Of a stretch of DNA of 64,000 nt, positions 16,234 to 25,707 are shown in pieces. Positions within the stretch are counted from its first letter, which is position 1; each line of letters starts with the position of its first letter. Source of the DNA: VRUE01 sp963817905. Lineage in GTDB: Bacteria; Actinomycetota; Thermoleophilia; Solirubrobacterales; 70-9. The notes beneath the pieces were generated by a model that saw nothing but the letters and a program-made list of their open reading frames with translations, was not told the origin of the DNA and did no database searches. Made by a program: the position numbers and the translations under genes. The stretch is from the NCBI GenBank assembly GCA_963817905.1, contig CAWFPS010000002.1, positions 930,001 through 994,000 of the forward strand, given 5' to 3'.

Positions 16234-16284
16234 GCTTCCGGTGCGCCTTTCCCCCGCCATACCGAGCAAAGGCACACCGGAAGG
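16234..16284. repeat. Family C 51-nt inverted repeat (scpA-scpB junction)
   Basis: Arms 16235-16250 and 16268-16283 pair 15 of 16, starting CTTCCGGTG. The same arm type is found inside rsmB and ribD. The right end provides AGGA (16282-16285), six bases before the scpB GTG, so the repeat carries the ribosome binding site of scpB. Confidence 0.85.
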
Positions 16285-16291
16285 ATTGTTC

Positions 16292-16864
16292 GTGAGCGAT
16301 CTCTCGCGCACGGTCGAAGCACTGCTCTTTCTTTCGCCCCAACCGGTCAGCGCTCGCGAGCTGGCCGAGGCAACCGAGGCGACCGAGGGCCAGGTCTCCG
16401 AGGCCCTTGGCCTGTTGGGCGAGGACCTCGCCGAGGGCAGGCGCGGCGTGGTCCTGCGCGAGGTCGGCGGCGGCTTCGCTTTGGCGAGCGATCCGGCCAG
16501 CGAGGCGGCGGCCCGGCGCCTGCTGGCCAAGCCGCGCACCCCGCCACTCACCCAGGCCCAGGCCGAGACGCTGGCGATCGTCGCCTACCTGCAGCCGGTT
16601 ACCCGCCCCGAGGTGGCGCGGATTCGCGGCGTCACCTCCGAGTCGGCGGTGCAGACGCTGGCCGAGCGGGGGCTGATCGAGGAGTCGGGACGGTCGCAGT
16701 TCGGGGCGGCGATCTTCAAGACGACCGAGCTGTTCGAGCGGCTCTTCGGTCTCGCTGGGCTGGAGCAGCTGCCGGATCCGTCGAAGTTCGATCCGACGCC
16801 TGAGGATGAGCGGGAGCTGCGCGAGCGACTCCTCAAGGCTGGGGAGCAGAGATCCGAGCCGTGA
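16292..16864 (+). CDS. scpB: Segregation and condensation protein B
   Basis: ScpB dimer that binds the ScpA kleisin in the SMC complex. 190 residues with two winged-helix domains: LSRTVEALLFLSPQPVSARE, then LTQAQAETLAIVAYLQPVTR and IRGVTSESAVQTLAERGLIE, and FKTTELFERLFGLAGLEQLP near the end. GTG 16292 follows AGGA from the family C repeat; TTG 16286 is an alternative. Forms an operon with scpA. Confidence 0.93.
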   Translation: MSDLSRTVEALLFLSPQPVSARELAEATEATEGQVSEALGLLGEDLAEGRRGVVLREVGGGFALASDPASEAAARRLLAKPRTPPLTQAQAETLAIVAYLQPVTRPEVARIRGVTSESAVQTLAERGLIEESGRSQFGAAIFKTTELFERLFGLAGLEQLPDPSKFDPTPEDERELRERLLKAGEQRSEP

Positions 16865-16878
16865 GTCCCGAGAGGGGC

Positions 16879-16956
16879 GAGGGAGGGCCCGCCGGAACAA
16901 CCGGCCCGAAGGGGATCGAGGGAGGGTCTGTCGGAGCAACAGTCAGGGAGGGGATC
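16879..16956 (+). repeat. 39-bp tandem repeat, two units
   Basis: Units 16879-16917 and 16918-16956 both start GAGGGAGGG and end GGGGATC. Each contains a constant CGGARCAAC flanked by unit-specific complementary bases (CTGT...ACAG in unit 2). A partial third unit runs into the long inverted repeat at 16950. Confidence 0.6.
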
Positions 16957-17015
16957 GGGTGAGGGTCAGTCAGGCAAAAGCCTGGGAGTGTCTGACTGAC
17001 CCTCACCCGATCCCC
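16950..17015. repeat. Family J inverted repeat (scpB-rluB)
   Basis: Perfect 24-bp arms (16950-16973, 16992-17015), starting GGGGATCGGGTGAGGG, with an 18-base loop that contains AAAAGCCTGGG. It ends 8 bases before the rluB start. Confidence 0.85.
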
Positions 17016-17023
17016 TTTGCGTC

Positions 17024-17722
17024 GTGAGGCTCGTCAAGTACCTGGCCCATGGGGGGGTTGCTTCGCGGCGGAAAGCGGAGGTGATCATTGGGAAGGGGCG
17101 GGTGACTGTCGGCGGGAAGGTCGTCACCGACCCGGCGAGGGATGTCTCAGATGCCGATGGGGTACGGGTGGATGGGAGCTTGGTTGGGGCTGAGCCGCGA
17201 GAGGTTTGGGTGGTCAATAAGCCTTCGGGAGTGGTGTCGACTGCGCGGGAACCTGGGGGGCGACCGGCTGTTGTCGAACTGGTCGACTCGGTGGCTCGGC
17301 TCTATCCGGTCGGGCGCCTCGATGCCGACTCGACTGGGTTGCTGCTGTTGACCAACGACGGGGAGCTGGCCAACCGGTTGACTCACCCGCGCTATGAAGT
17401 CGAGAAGGCCTACCGGGTGGAGTTGGCGCGGCCGCCTGCGGGTGCTGACCTGCGGCGGCTGGAGGGTGGGGTGGAGCTGGAGGATGGGATGACGGCTCCG
17501 GCCGAAGTGCGCCGGCTCGGCGAGCGCGAGCTCGAGATCGTCCTGCGCGAGGGGCGCAACCGGCAGGTGCGGCGGATGGCGGAGGCGATCGGCAACCGGG
17601 TGGTGAGACTGCGACGGGTGCGCTTCGGCCCGATCGAGCTCGGCCGGCTCAGCCAGGGCAAGGCGCGGCGCCTCTCCGCCAGCGAGGTCGACAACCTCCG
17701 CTCCGCTGGGCCTTATCCCTAA
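17024..17722 (+). CDS. rluB: Pseudouridine synthase, RluB/RsuA family
   Basis: Modifies a uridine in 23S or 16S rRNA. 232 residues. The N-terminal S4 domain reads MRLVKYLAHGGVASRRKAEV. The catalytic motif is PVGRLDADSTGLLLLTNDGE, with the aspartate in GRLDADS, and REGRNRQVRRMAEAIG is the C-terminal RluB/RsuA motif. RluB is likelier than RsuA from context with scpAB and aroH. The last codons (RSAGPYP-stop) are encoded inside a family C repeat, in the same frame as the repeat-encoded peptides of RsmB and RibD. The first half has weaker codon bias than the second. Confidence 0.88.
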   Translation: MRLVKYLAHGGVASRRKAEVIIGKGRVTVGGKVVTDPARDVSDADGVRVDGSLVGAEPREVWVVNKPSGVVSTAREPGGRPAVVELVDSVARLYPVGRLDADSTGLLLLTNDGELANRLTHPRYEVEKAYRVELARPPAGADLRRLEGGVELEDGMTAPAEVRRLGERELEIVLREGRNRQVRRMAEAIGNRVVRLRRVRFGPIELGRLSQGKARRLSASEVDNLRSAGPYP

Positions 17723-17749
17723 ATAGCGCGGCAAAGGAACAGCGGAGCG
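17699..17749. repeat. Family C 51-nt inverted repeat (rluB 3' end)
   Basis: Arms CGCTCCGCTG (17699-17708) and CAGCGGAGCG (17740-17749) are perfect and equal to those at 705-755. The rluB stop codon (17720-17722) lies in its loop. Confidence 0.85.
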
Positions 17750-17761
17750 AGTGAGTTTTGG

Positions 17762-17767
17762 GATGAT
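17762..17767 (+). promoter_or_regulatory. -10 element of aroH (leaderless)
   Basis: GATGAT ends 6 bases before GTG 17774. The first base is off consensus. Confidence 0.35.
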
Positions 17768-17773
17768 GCGCGC

Positions 17774-18148
17774 GTGAGCGAGGAGCGACTGTTTGCGGTT
17801 CGTGGGGCCGCTCAGGCGAGCGCCAACGAGGCCGAGGCGATCGTCGGCGCGACCGAGGAGCTGATGCGCGAGCTGCTCGATCGCAATGAGCTCAGCGCCG
17901 AGGCGATGGTCAGCTGCCTCTTCACCACCACCGAGGACCTCGACGCCGAGTTCCCCGCGGTCGCTGCCCGCCGCCTGGGGCTGGACTCGGTGCCGCTGAT
18001 CTGTGCCCGTGAGATCGACGTCCCCGGCGCGATGTCGCGGGTGATCCGGGCGATGGTCCACTACTACGCGCCGCCCACCCACAAGCCGTCGCACGTCTAC
18101 TTAGGCGCCACGCAGGAGCTGCGGGCCGACCTTCACGCCGCGCAGTAG
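17774..18148 (+). CDS. aroH: Chorismate mutase, AroH type
   Basis: Small trimeric chorismate mutase of the Bacillus AroH class, converting chorismate to prephenate. 124 residues. Family features include RGAAQASANEAEAI, SCLFTTTEDLDAEFPAVAAR, REIDVPGAMSRVIR with the active-site arginine region, and HVYLGATQELR. First of a run of aromatic and histidine/tyrosine genes (hisC, aroF, tyrA, aroA), so prephenate made here can go to TyrA. Confidence 0.92.
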   Translation: MSEERLFAVRGAAQASANEAEAIVGATEELMRELLDRNELSAEAMVSCLFTTTEDLDAEFPAVAARRLGLDSVPLICAREIDVPGAMSRVIRAMVHYYAPPTHKPSHVYLGATQELRADLHAAQ

Positions 18149-18159
18149 GCCGGAGTCGG

Positions 18160-18165
18160 CACAAT
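18160..18165 (+). promoter_or_regulatory. -10 element of hisC (leaderless)
   Basis: CACAAT ends 6 bases before ATG 18172. Confidence 0.4.
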
Positions 18166-18171
18166 GACGCG

Positions 18172-19266
18172 ATGAGCGTCACCTTTGCCGAGAAGCTCGC
18201 CCGGATGCCGGGCTACCAGGCCGGCGTGCCCACCGGGCAGGCGCCGGAGGCGATCGCGGCCGGTGGGATCGCCCAGCTCGCCTCCAACGAGTCGCCGGTT
18301 CCGCCGCACCCGAAGGTGGTCGAGGCGATCGCCGCCGCCGCCGGCGCGATGAACCGCTACCCGGACCCCGACGCGACCCTGCTGCGCCGCCGCATCGCCG
18401 AGCGCTACGACACCGACCCCGCCCGGGTCGCCGTCGGCAACGGCTCCTGCGAGATCCTGCTCGCCGCCGCCGAGGCGCTCTGCGAGCCCGGCGCCGAGAT
18501 CCTCTATTCGTGGCCGGCCTTCTCGATGTACCCCTACCTGCCGGCCCTGACCGGCGCCCGCGAGGTGCGCGTGCCGCTCGGCGAGGGCGATATCCACGAC
18601 CTCGACGCGATGGCCGCCGAGGTAACCGCGGCGACGCAGCTGGTCCTCGTCTGCAACCCCAACAACCCGACCGCCACCCACGTCCCCGCCGCCGAGGTGG
18701 CGGAGTTCTGCGCCGCCCTGCCCGCCCACGTCACCGTGATCCTCGACGAGGCCTACGTCGAGTTCCAGGCCCACGACGACGTCGACGCGACGATCGACTT
18801 GCTTCCCGAGCTGCCCAACCTGGTCGTCCTGCGCACCTTCAGCAAGTGCTACGGCCTGGCCGGGCTGCGGGTCGGCTACGCCCTCGGCGCCCCCCGCTTC
18901 CGCGCCGCCCTCGACGCCGTGCGCCAGCCCTTCAGCGTCAACGCCCTCGCCCAGGCCGCCGGCGCCGAGGCGATCCTCCACCAGGACGACGTCACCCGCC
19001 GGGTCGAGAGCACGATCGCCGAGCGCCTCCGCGTCGAGGAGGGCCTGGCCGCGCTCGGGCTCGCCACCTCCGAGACCCACGCCAACTTCTCCTGGATCGA
19101 CCTCGGCGAGGCCGTCGAGGCCGACGTCGTCGCCGGCCTCGCCGAGCGCCAGATCGCCGTCCGCCCCGGCACCCCGCTTGGCGACCCGGGCCACATCCGC
19201 GTCTCCTACGGCAGTCCCGAAGAGAACGGTCGTTTTCTCGCGGCGCTCGACCAACTCCTGGCCTAG
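18172..19266 (+). CDS. hisC: Histidinol-phosphate / aromatic aminotransferase
   Basis: PLP-dependent class I/II aminotransferase, 364 residues. Motifs are LASNESPVPPHPKVVEAI, CNPNNPTATHVP, ILDEAYVEF and the PLP lysine in RTFSKCYGLAGLRVGY. Placement beside chorismate mutase and prephenate dehydrogenase suggests it may act on phenylpyruvate or hydroxyphenylpyruvate as well as, or instead of, imidazole-acetol phosphate. Sequence alone does not settle HisC against an aromatic aminotransferase. Confidence 0.88.
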   Translation: MSVTFAEKLARMPGYQAGVPTGQAPEAIAAGGIAQLASNESPVPPHPKVVEAIAAAAGAMNRYPDPDATLLRRRIAERYDTDPARVAVGNGSCEILLAAAEALCEPGAEILYSWPAFSMYPYLPALTGAREVRVPLGEGDIHDLDAMAAEVTAATQLVLVCNPNNPTATHVPAAEVAEFCAALPAHVTVILDEAYVEFQAHDDVDATIDLLPELPNLVVLRTFSKCYGLAGLRVGYALGAPRFRAALDAVRQPFSVNALAQAAGAEAILHQDDVTRRVESTIAERLRVEEGLAALGLATSETHANFSWIDLGEAVEADVVAGLAERQIAVRPGTPLGDPGHIRVSYGSPEENGRFLAALDQLLA

Positions 19267-19366
19267 GTTTGCCGCTGCGCGCTCGCGATCCATACAGTGC
19301 ATCGCTGCTGACTATTAGTCAAATTTCATCCTTGTATTTCACATGGGACTGGGAAAGGATTGCGAG

Positions 19367-21247
19367 ATGGCCAACCCGCATAGGCCAGGCCGGTCCGCTT
19401 GGATCCGGCTGGGGACCTTCGTCGGCATGTTCGCCTGCACGCTTGCCTTTGTCCCTGGATTTGCGGGCGCTGCACAAAGGGCCTCCGTAGGTCAAGGGAG
19501 GGAGGTCCCGGTTGCTCCCTGCCGCGGCGGCGACGCCCTGCTCGGTCTTGGACGGCTGAAGGCAGCGGAAGCGGCATACGAAAAGGCACTGGGCACGGGG
19601 GCCACCGTGCGCTGTGCACGAGAAGGTCTGGCCAACATCGGCCACGAACATCCGTGTGCGGCCGCAAAGGCCCTGCTGCGAAGTGGTGAAAAGGCAGAAG
19701 CCAAGAAGGCCTACCTGGAATCGATTGCGGCCAAGCCGGCCAAGGAGTGCGCCTCTACCGGGATCGAGGAAAGCTCGACCCAGAGCTGGCTGGATCGAGT
19801 CAAGAGCGCCAGCGGTGACGTTCTCACCCTGCTTGGCGGGCTCCTGCTTTCCGTCGCGGTTCTGGGTGTGGCGGTTCTCCTCCTGATCAGGCTCCAGTCG
19901 GTCGTGCCCTGGTTCAAGGATCGCTGGCCGGTCCGCGTAATTCGCCAGGCGACAGTGACGGTCGAAAAGTTCGACGATTCGGCCTTTGACTCGAAGTTCG
20001 GAGCTGCGACCGCGGCGCTGGTCAAGAAGTGGATTGAGGTGGACTCCCGGCGCCACTACCTGAAGCTCGTCTCAGGTGCGAGCGCCACTGAGGAAACCTG
20101 GCTCTCGAAAGCGGCGGAGGTCGGCCAGGAGGGAAAGATTGCAGCCGCCATCATCGGTTTCTGCTTTCTATTGCTTCCAACGCGTCATGTCAGGGTGACC
20201 GGCGAGCTGCAGCCGGCAACGGTGTCTGGGGGCCCCGGCATCAGCGTCGAGCTTCACAGCAAAGTTGCCTCGAAAGGTATGGCCGTCCTCTGGGCGGATC
20301 GGTTTTCTCTTCCAGTTGACGCGGGGGTCGCTACCGACACGGTGCGCAAACTGGTCGTGCCGACCGGCGCATGGATCAGCCACCGGTTCACCAGTGAGAC
20401 GGGCGGAAGGGTCCAAGTCGCAAGCGACCCGATGAGCTGGGCGCTGTTCAAGGCGGGGGTCGAGTGGCAGCGCGACGTCAAGATGGAGAAGGCCAAGGAG
20501 CTTTACCTCGCTGCGATGGACATGGACAGCGAGAACTACGGGGCGCGCGCGAATCTGGCTGTATTGCGGGCACGGGATGGCCACTACCGGAAGGCGATTG
20601 AGTTGCTGGTCGAGGCGCGAGAAATCCTCGGGCGGATGGAGGATTATCTGGCCAATCCGGACTGGTACCGGGTGAGCTACAGCATCGCTGCCGAGTACAC
20701 GAATTGGGCGCTAAACGGCCACTCGAAGGCGAAGAGGGCGCGACTCAAGCGAGCGACCGAATGCTCCGAGGCGGTCTATGGAGCCATCTGGGCGACGCTC
20801 GGACAGCGAAAGTGGGGCCTCGAAGCGATGTGCAAGGAGCGCCAGGATCTCCTGGTGTTTCTCCGCGGTCAGGTCAAGCCGAGCCTCGACGTTCTGGCGG
20901 CGGGAATACAGCTCTCCGAGTCCGAATTGGCGTCCTCGAACCGCGACGTCAATTTCGTTCGCGCCACGGTCGCGAACTTTGTCGCAAGCAGCGACCACTC
21001 GTCGGAGGTGGAGTACAACCTCGCCTGCCTGTACGCGCAGACGGGAATGCCGAAGCTCGCCAGCCGTCACCTCGAGCTGGCGTTTGCGAAAACGAGCTCC
21101 TCCGACCGGCTGCTGCTGGCCTGGCGGGTCACCCACGACTCGACGCTCGACTCCGTACGGAAGAAGTTTTTGAAGCGCCATCCGCGCGAGGCGACAGCGC
21201 TTACGTCGCGCGGAGCAAGCCCGCCGAGCCGGGGCTCGTGGGTCTGA
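19367..21247 (+). CDS. Membrane protein with TPR-like repeats, function unknown
   Basis: About 626 residues; I do not recognise the family. It has a signal-peptide-like N-terminus (residues 1-36, LGTFVGMFACTLAFVPGFAGAA) and an outer TPR-like pair at about 55-120 (GRLKAAEAAYEKAL; GEKAEAKKAYLESI). One clear membrane helix lies at about 153-176, followed by a large, presumably cytoplasmic part with a TPR-like stretch near 375-440 (AKELYLAAMDMDSENYGARA). AAAGGA eight bases before ATG 19367 sets the start; ATG 19343 is less likely. Codon use is less G/C-extreme than the neighbours and the gene splits an aromatic pathway cluster, so acquisition by transfer is plausible. Confidence 0.6.
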   Translation: MANPHRPGRSAWIRLGTFVGMFACTLAFVPGFAGAAQRASVGQGREVPVAPCRGGDALLGLGRLKAAEAAYEKALGTGATVRCAREGLANIGHEHPCAAAKALLRSGEKAEAKKAYLESIAAKPAKECASTGIEESSTQSWLDRVKSASGDVLTLLGGLLLSVAVLGVAVLLLIRLQSVVPWFKDRWPVRVIRQATVTVEKFDDSAFDSKFGAATAALVKKWIEVDSRRHYLKLVSGASATEETWLSKAAEVGQEGKIAAAIIGFCFLLLPTRHVRVTGELQPATVSGGPGISVELHSKVASKGMAVLWADRFSLPVDAGVATDTVRKLVVPTGAWISHRFTSETGGRVQVASDPMSWALFKAGVEWQRDVKMEKAKELYLAAMDMDSENYGARANLAVLRARDGHYRKAIELLVEAREILGRMEDYLANPDWYRVSYSIAAEYTNWALNGHSKAKRARLKRATECSEAVYGAIWATLGQRKWGLEAMCKERQDLLVFLRGQVKPSLDVLAAGIQLSESELASSNRDVNFVRATVANFVASSDHSSEVEYNLACLYAQTGMPKLASRHLELAFAKTSSSDRLLLAWRVTHDSTLDSVRKKFLKRHPREATALTSRGASPPSRGSWV

Positions 21248-21483
21248 TCGACCTCGACTAACCCGGCCTCACCTGCTACAAAGTCAGAGAAGGTGAAGCA
21301 ATCGGCTGACACGACGAGGGTCTCCTGCGCCACCGGCGCCACGCTCGCCCACGCTCGCTTCTCCTATTTCTGGCGATTTAGCTAGGCGTCCGGCCTCGCG
21401 GCACTGCCGCACCTCGATAAGCAACTGGCCGGGCGTCGGAACCACTCGATTCGTCCGTGTCCGTGCGATGCGGAAACCGGAAG
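21248..21483. other. Intergenic region before aroF, no gene seen
   Basis: About 235 bases of mixed composition. I see no coding frame, tRNA or long inverted repeat. It ends in the aroF -10 element. Confidence 0.4.
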
Positions 21484-21489
21484 TAGGCT
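21484..21489 (+). promoter_or_regulatory. -10 element of aroF (leaderless)
   Basis: TAGGCT ends 7 bases before GTG 21497, which favours this start over GTG 21491. Confidence 0.5.
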
Positions 21490-21496
21490 TGTGAAC

Positions 21497-22593
<1,097 letters not shown>

Positions 22594-22597
<4 letters not shown>

Positions 22598-23682
22598 GGG
22601 TCGCCGTTCTCGGGGTCGGCCTGATCGGCGGCTCGATCGGGCTGGCCGCAAGGCGGCGCCTCGGGGCCGAGGTGGCCGGCTTCGACCCGGACCCGGCGAC
22701 CCTGGAGCGGGCGGCCGCGAACGGGGCGATCGATCGCGGTGCCGCCACGGTCGCCGATGCGTGCGGCGGCGCCGAGGTCGTCTTCTGCGCCGCTCCTGTC
22801 GCCGGTCTCGCCGGTCTGGCCGAGGCTGCCCTCGCCGCCTGCGGTCCCAACACCGTGATCAGCGACGTCGGCTCGACCAAGCGCGACATCGTCGCCGCGC
22901 TCGGCGCCGACGAGCGCTTCATCGGCGGCCACCCTCTGGCTGGGGCGGAGACCTCCGGCGTCGAGAACGCCCGCGAGGACCTCTTCGACGGGGCGCGCTG
23001 GTACCTGACCCCGAATACCGCCAGCTCGAGCGGCCTCCTCTATGACCGGCTGCAGCGCACGGTGGCCGGCCTCGGCGCCCGCGTGCAGGCGGTCGAGCCC
23101 GAGGCGCACGACCGGCTGATGGCGACGATCAGCCACCTGCCGCACGTGGTCGCCAACGTCCTCGTCGGCCAGGCGGTTGCCGAGCTGACCCGCGACTCCG
23201 AGCGGATGCCCGAGGTCGGGCCCAGCTTCCGCGACACCACCCGGGTCGCCGGCGCCAACCCGGCGATCTGGGGCGACATCTTCGCCAGCAACAGCGAGGC
23301 CGTGGCCGAGGCGGTCGACGCCGTCGCCGCCCGGCTCGGCGAGGCCGCCGCGCTGATCCGCGAAGGTGAGCGCGAGGCGGTGGCCGAGTGGCACGCGGGC
23401 GCGGGCGCCGACCGCCGCCGCCTGCTGGAGACCGAACTGGCCGGCGGGCCGCTGCGCGAGCTGCGGGTCGTCGTCACCAACCGGCCCGGCACGATCGCCG
23501 AGTTGGCGCTGGCCTTGGGCGAGGCGGGTGTCAACATCGAGGACATGGCCCTCTACCCGGCGCCTGACATGACCTCCGGTGCGGTCTCGCTTTGGGTCGC
23601 TGGCGACGAGCAGGCCGAGCGGGCGAGCGCCCTGGTCCGCGAGCTTGGCCACAGCGTCAGCGCCGTCGGCAACGGCGCCTAG
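22594..23682 (+). CDS. tyrA: Prephenate dehydrogenase with C-terminal ACT domain
   Basis: Oxidative decarboxylation of prephenate (or arogenate) on the way to tyrosine. 362 residues. Rossmann motif GVGLIGGSIGLAA at the N-terminus, SDVGSTKRDIV, GGHPLAGAETSG and HDRLMATISHLPHVVAN are typical of TyrA. The last ~75 residues (LRVVVTNRPGTIAELALALG, then GVNIEDMALYP) form an ACT domain, so feedback by an aromatic amino acid is likely. Overlaps aroF by 4 bp and is followed by aroA after three bases. Confidence 0.93.
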
Positions 23683-23685
23683 GCG

Positions 23686-24987
23686 ATGGCGGCCCGCTTC
23701 GATCCGGCCGGCCCGCTGCGCGGCCGCCTGCGCCCGCCCTCGGACAAGTCGATCTCCCACCGCGCCGCGCTGATCGCGGCGATGGGGGAGGGGGAGACCG
23801 AAATCGAGGACTTCCTCGATTCAGCCGACACCCGCTCCACACTCGAGGCCGTGCGGGCATTGGGGGCGACGGTTGACGGCGTCGGCCGCGACGGTGTCGG
23901 ACCGTCGGTGCGGATCCGCGGGATTGGCCTGCGCGGGGCCCGCCAGGCGGCGATTGACGTCGGCAACGCCGGCACCCTGTTGCGCTTGCTGCCGGGCTGG
24001 CTCGCCGGGCAGGCGGAGGGCACCTGGACCGTCGACGGCGACGCCTCGATCCGGCGCCGGCCGGTCGACCGCATCGTCGCCCCGCTGCGCGAGATGGGGG
24101 CGCGTTTGAATTGCCGCGAGGACCGCCTGCCGCCGCTGGAGATCGAGGCTGGGCCGCTGAAAGCGATCTCCTGCGAGCTGCCGATCGCCAGCGCCCAGGT
24201 GAAGTCCTGCCTGCTCTTCGCCGGGCTCCTCGCCGAGGGCGAAACGTGGGTGCGCGAGCCTGCTCGCAGCCGCGACCACAGCGAGCGCATGCTCGCCGCC
24301 GCCGGCGCCGAAATCGCCTGGCTGCGCGGCGGCATCGCGGTGCGCCCGGCCAAACGCCTCGAACCCGAAGGCCTCGCCGTGCCCGCCGACTTCTCCTCCG
24401 CCGCCTTCTTCATCGTCGCGGCGCTGCTCGTGCCCGGTAGCGAGGTCGTGCTGGAAGGGGTCGGCACCAACCCAACCAGGACCGGGCTGCTCACGGTCCT
24501 CGACCGGATGGGCGCCGAGATCGAGCTCGAGCCGGTGGGAGAGCGCGGCGGCGAGCCGATCGGCATCCTGCGCGTCCGCGCCTCGGCGCTGCGGGGGACG
24601 GAGGCCGGCGGCGATGAGATCCCGCTGGCGATCGACGAGCTGCCGCTGCTGGCTCTCGCCGCCTGCTTCGCCGAGGGCGAGACGACGATCCGCGACGCGG
24701 CCGAGCTGCGCCGCAAGGAGTCCGACCGGGTCGCCACCACTTGCGAGGCACTGGCGGCAATGGGCGCCACGGTCGAAGCCCGCGAGGACGGGATCAGGAT
24801 CGAGGGGAGCGGCGGCCTGCGCGGCGGCAGGATCCGCTCCCACGGCGACCACCGCATCGCCATGCTCGGCGCCGTCGCCGGTCTCGCCTCCCGCGACGGG
24901 GTCGAGGTCGACGGCATGGACGCCGCCGCGGTCAGCTATCCGGGCTTCGAGTCCGACCTCGCTTCGCTGGTGGCTGGCAGCGCCTGA
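23686..24987 (+). CDS. aroA: 3-phosphoshikimate 1-carboxyvinyltransferase (EPSP synthase)
   Basis: Transfers enolpyruvyl from PEP to shikimate-3-phosphate. 433 residues. Motifs are LRPPSDKSISHRAALIAAMG, GNAGTLLRLLPG, the DGDASIRRRPVDRIV strand, SAQVKSCLLFAGL, EPARSRDHSERML and HGDHRIAMLGAVAGL. The PEP-site motif reads GNAGTLLR instead of the glyphosate-sensitive GNAGTAMR consensus. ATG 23686 follows the tyrA stop closely. Confidence 0.95.
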   Translation: MAARFDPAGPLRGRLRPPSDKSISHRAALIAAMGEGETEIEDFLDSADTRSTLEAVRALGATVDGVGRDGVGPSVRIRGIGLRGARQAAIDVGNAGTLLRLLPGWLAGQAEGTWTVDGDASIRRRPVDRIVAPLREMGARLNCREDRLPPLEIEAGPLKAISCELPIASAQVKSCLLFAGLLAEGETWVREPARSRDHSERMLAAAGAEIAWLRGGIAVRPAKRLEPEGLAVPADFSSAAFFIVAALLVPGSEVVLEGVGTNPTRTGLLTVLDRMGAEIELEPVGERGGEPIGILRVRASALRGTEAGGDEIPLAIDELPLLALAACFAEGETTIRDAAELRRKESDRVATTCEALAAMGATVEAREDGIRIEGSGGLRGGRIRSHGDHRIAMLGAVAGLASRDGVEVDGMDAAAVSYPGFESDLASLVAGSA

Positions 24988-25000
24988 GCCGGGTCGGCCG

Positions 25001-25006
25001 TACCCT
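25001..25006 (+). promoter_or_regulatory. -10 element of cmk (leaderless)
   Basis: TACCCT ends 7 bases before ATG 25014. Confidence 0.5.
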
Positions 25007-25013
25007 GCCGCTC

Positions 25014-25652
25014 ATGGTCATCGCCATCGACGGTCCCGCCGGGGCCGGCAAGTCCACCGTCGCCCGTGCCCTCGCCGCGCGGCTCGGCTTCACCTACCTC
25101 GACTCCGGGGCGATGTACCGCTGCGTGGCGCTTGTGGCGCTGCGGCGGGGCGCCGACCCCGACGACGGCAAGGCGATGACGGCGCTCGCCGAGGGGGTCT
25201 CGATCTCGCTCGAGGGCGAGCGGGTCTGGCTCGACGGCGAGGACGTCGGCGCCGCGATCCGCGAGCCGGCGGTGTCCGAGGCCTCCTCGCGCGTCTCGGT
25301 CCATCCCGGCGTGCGCGAGGCGATGGTCGAGCGCCAGCGCCAGATGATCGCGGCCGGCCGCTACGTCGCCGAGGGCCGCGACATCGGCACCGTGGTCAGC
25401 CCCGACTCGCCGCTCAAGGTCTTCCTCACCGCCTCCCCGGCCGAGCGCGCCCGCCGCCGTGCCGCCCAGACGGGCGAGGACCCCGAGGCCGTCCTCGCCG
25501 CCCAGCGCGAACGCGACGGCCGCGACGAGAGCCGCGAGCACAGCGCCCTGCGCGCCGCCGTGGACGCGGTCGAGCTCGACACCACCGATTCCAGTCAGGA
25601 CGAGGTCGTCGGCCGAATCATCGCCCTCGCTCGCGAGAGGGGACTGACATGA
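25014..25652 (+). CDS. cmk: Cytidylate kinase
   Basis: Phosphorylates CMP/dCMP. 212 residues. P-loop GPAGAGKSTVARALA, YLDSGAMYRCVAL, the NMP-binding motif EGRDIGTVVSPDSPLKVFLT, and ERARRRAAQ with QRERDGRDESRE lid residues. ATG 25014 has a -10 seven bases upstream. Stop at 25650-25652 touches a family C repeat that leads into der, so cmk-der is a probable operon. Confidence 0.95.
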   Translation: MVIAIDGPAGAGKSTVARALAARLGFTYLDSGAMYRCVALVALRRGADPDDGKAMTALAEGVSISLEGERVWLDGEDVGAAIREPAVSEASSRVSVHPGVREAMVERQRQMIAAGRYVAEGRDIGTVVSPDSPLKVFLTASPAERARRRAAQTGEDPEAVLAAQRERDGRDESREHSALRAAVDAVELDTTDSSQDEVVGRIIALARERGLT

Positions 25653-25702
25653 GCTTCCCCTGTGCTTTTTGCTCTCTATGCGCAGCAAAGGAACAGCGGA
25701 GC
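25652..25702. repeat. Family C 51-nt inverted repeat (cmk-der junction), degenerate
   Basis: Left arm GCTTCCCCTGT and right arm ACAGCGGAGC are imperfectly complementary. Loop TATGCGCAGCAAAGG fits the family. It provides GGAG (25698-25701), six bases before the der TTG. Confidence 0.7.
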
Positions 25703-25707
25703 GGGTT

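Noticed and set aside
16879..16956. CRISPR array
   Set aside because: Only two units, no unique spacers, no cas genes; it is a short tandem repeat.
18510..19490. Arginine/proline-rich open frame overlapping hisC
   Set aside because: It is hisC read in the wrong frame; composition is non-protein-like and no family is recognisable.
21248..21483. Hidden RNA gene before aroF
   Set aside because: No consistent stem structure or conserved motif could be made out; it is left as unexplained intergenic sequence.
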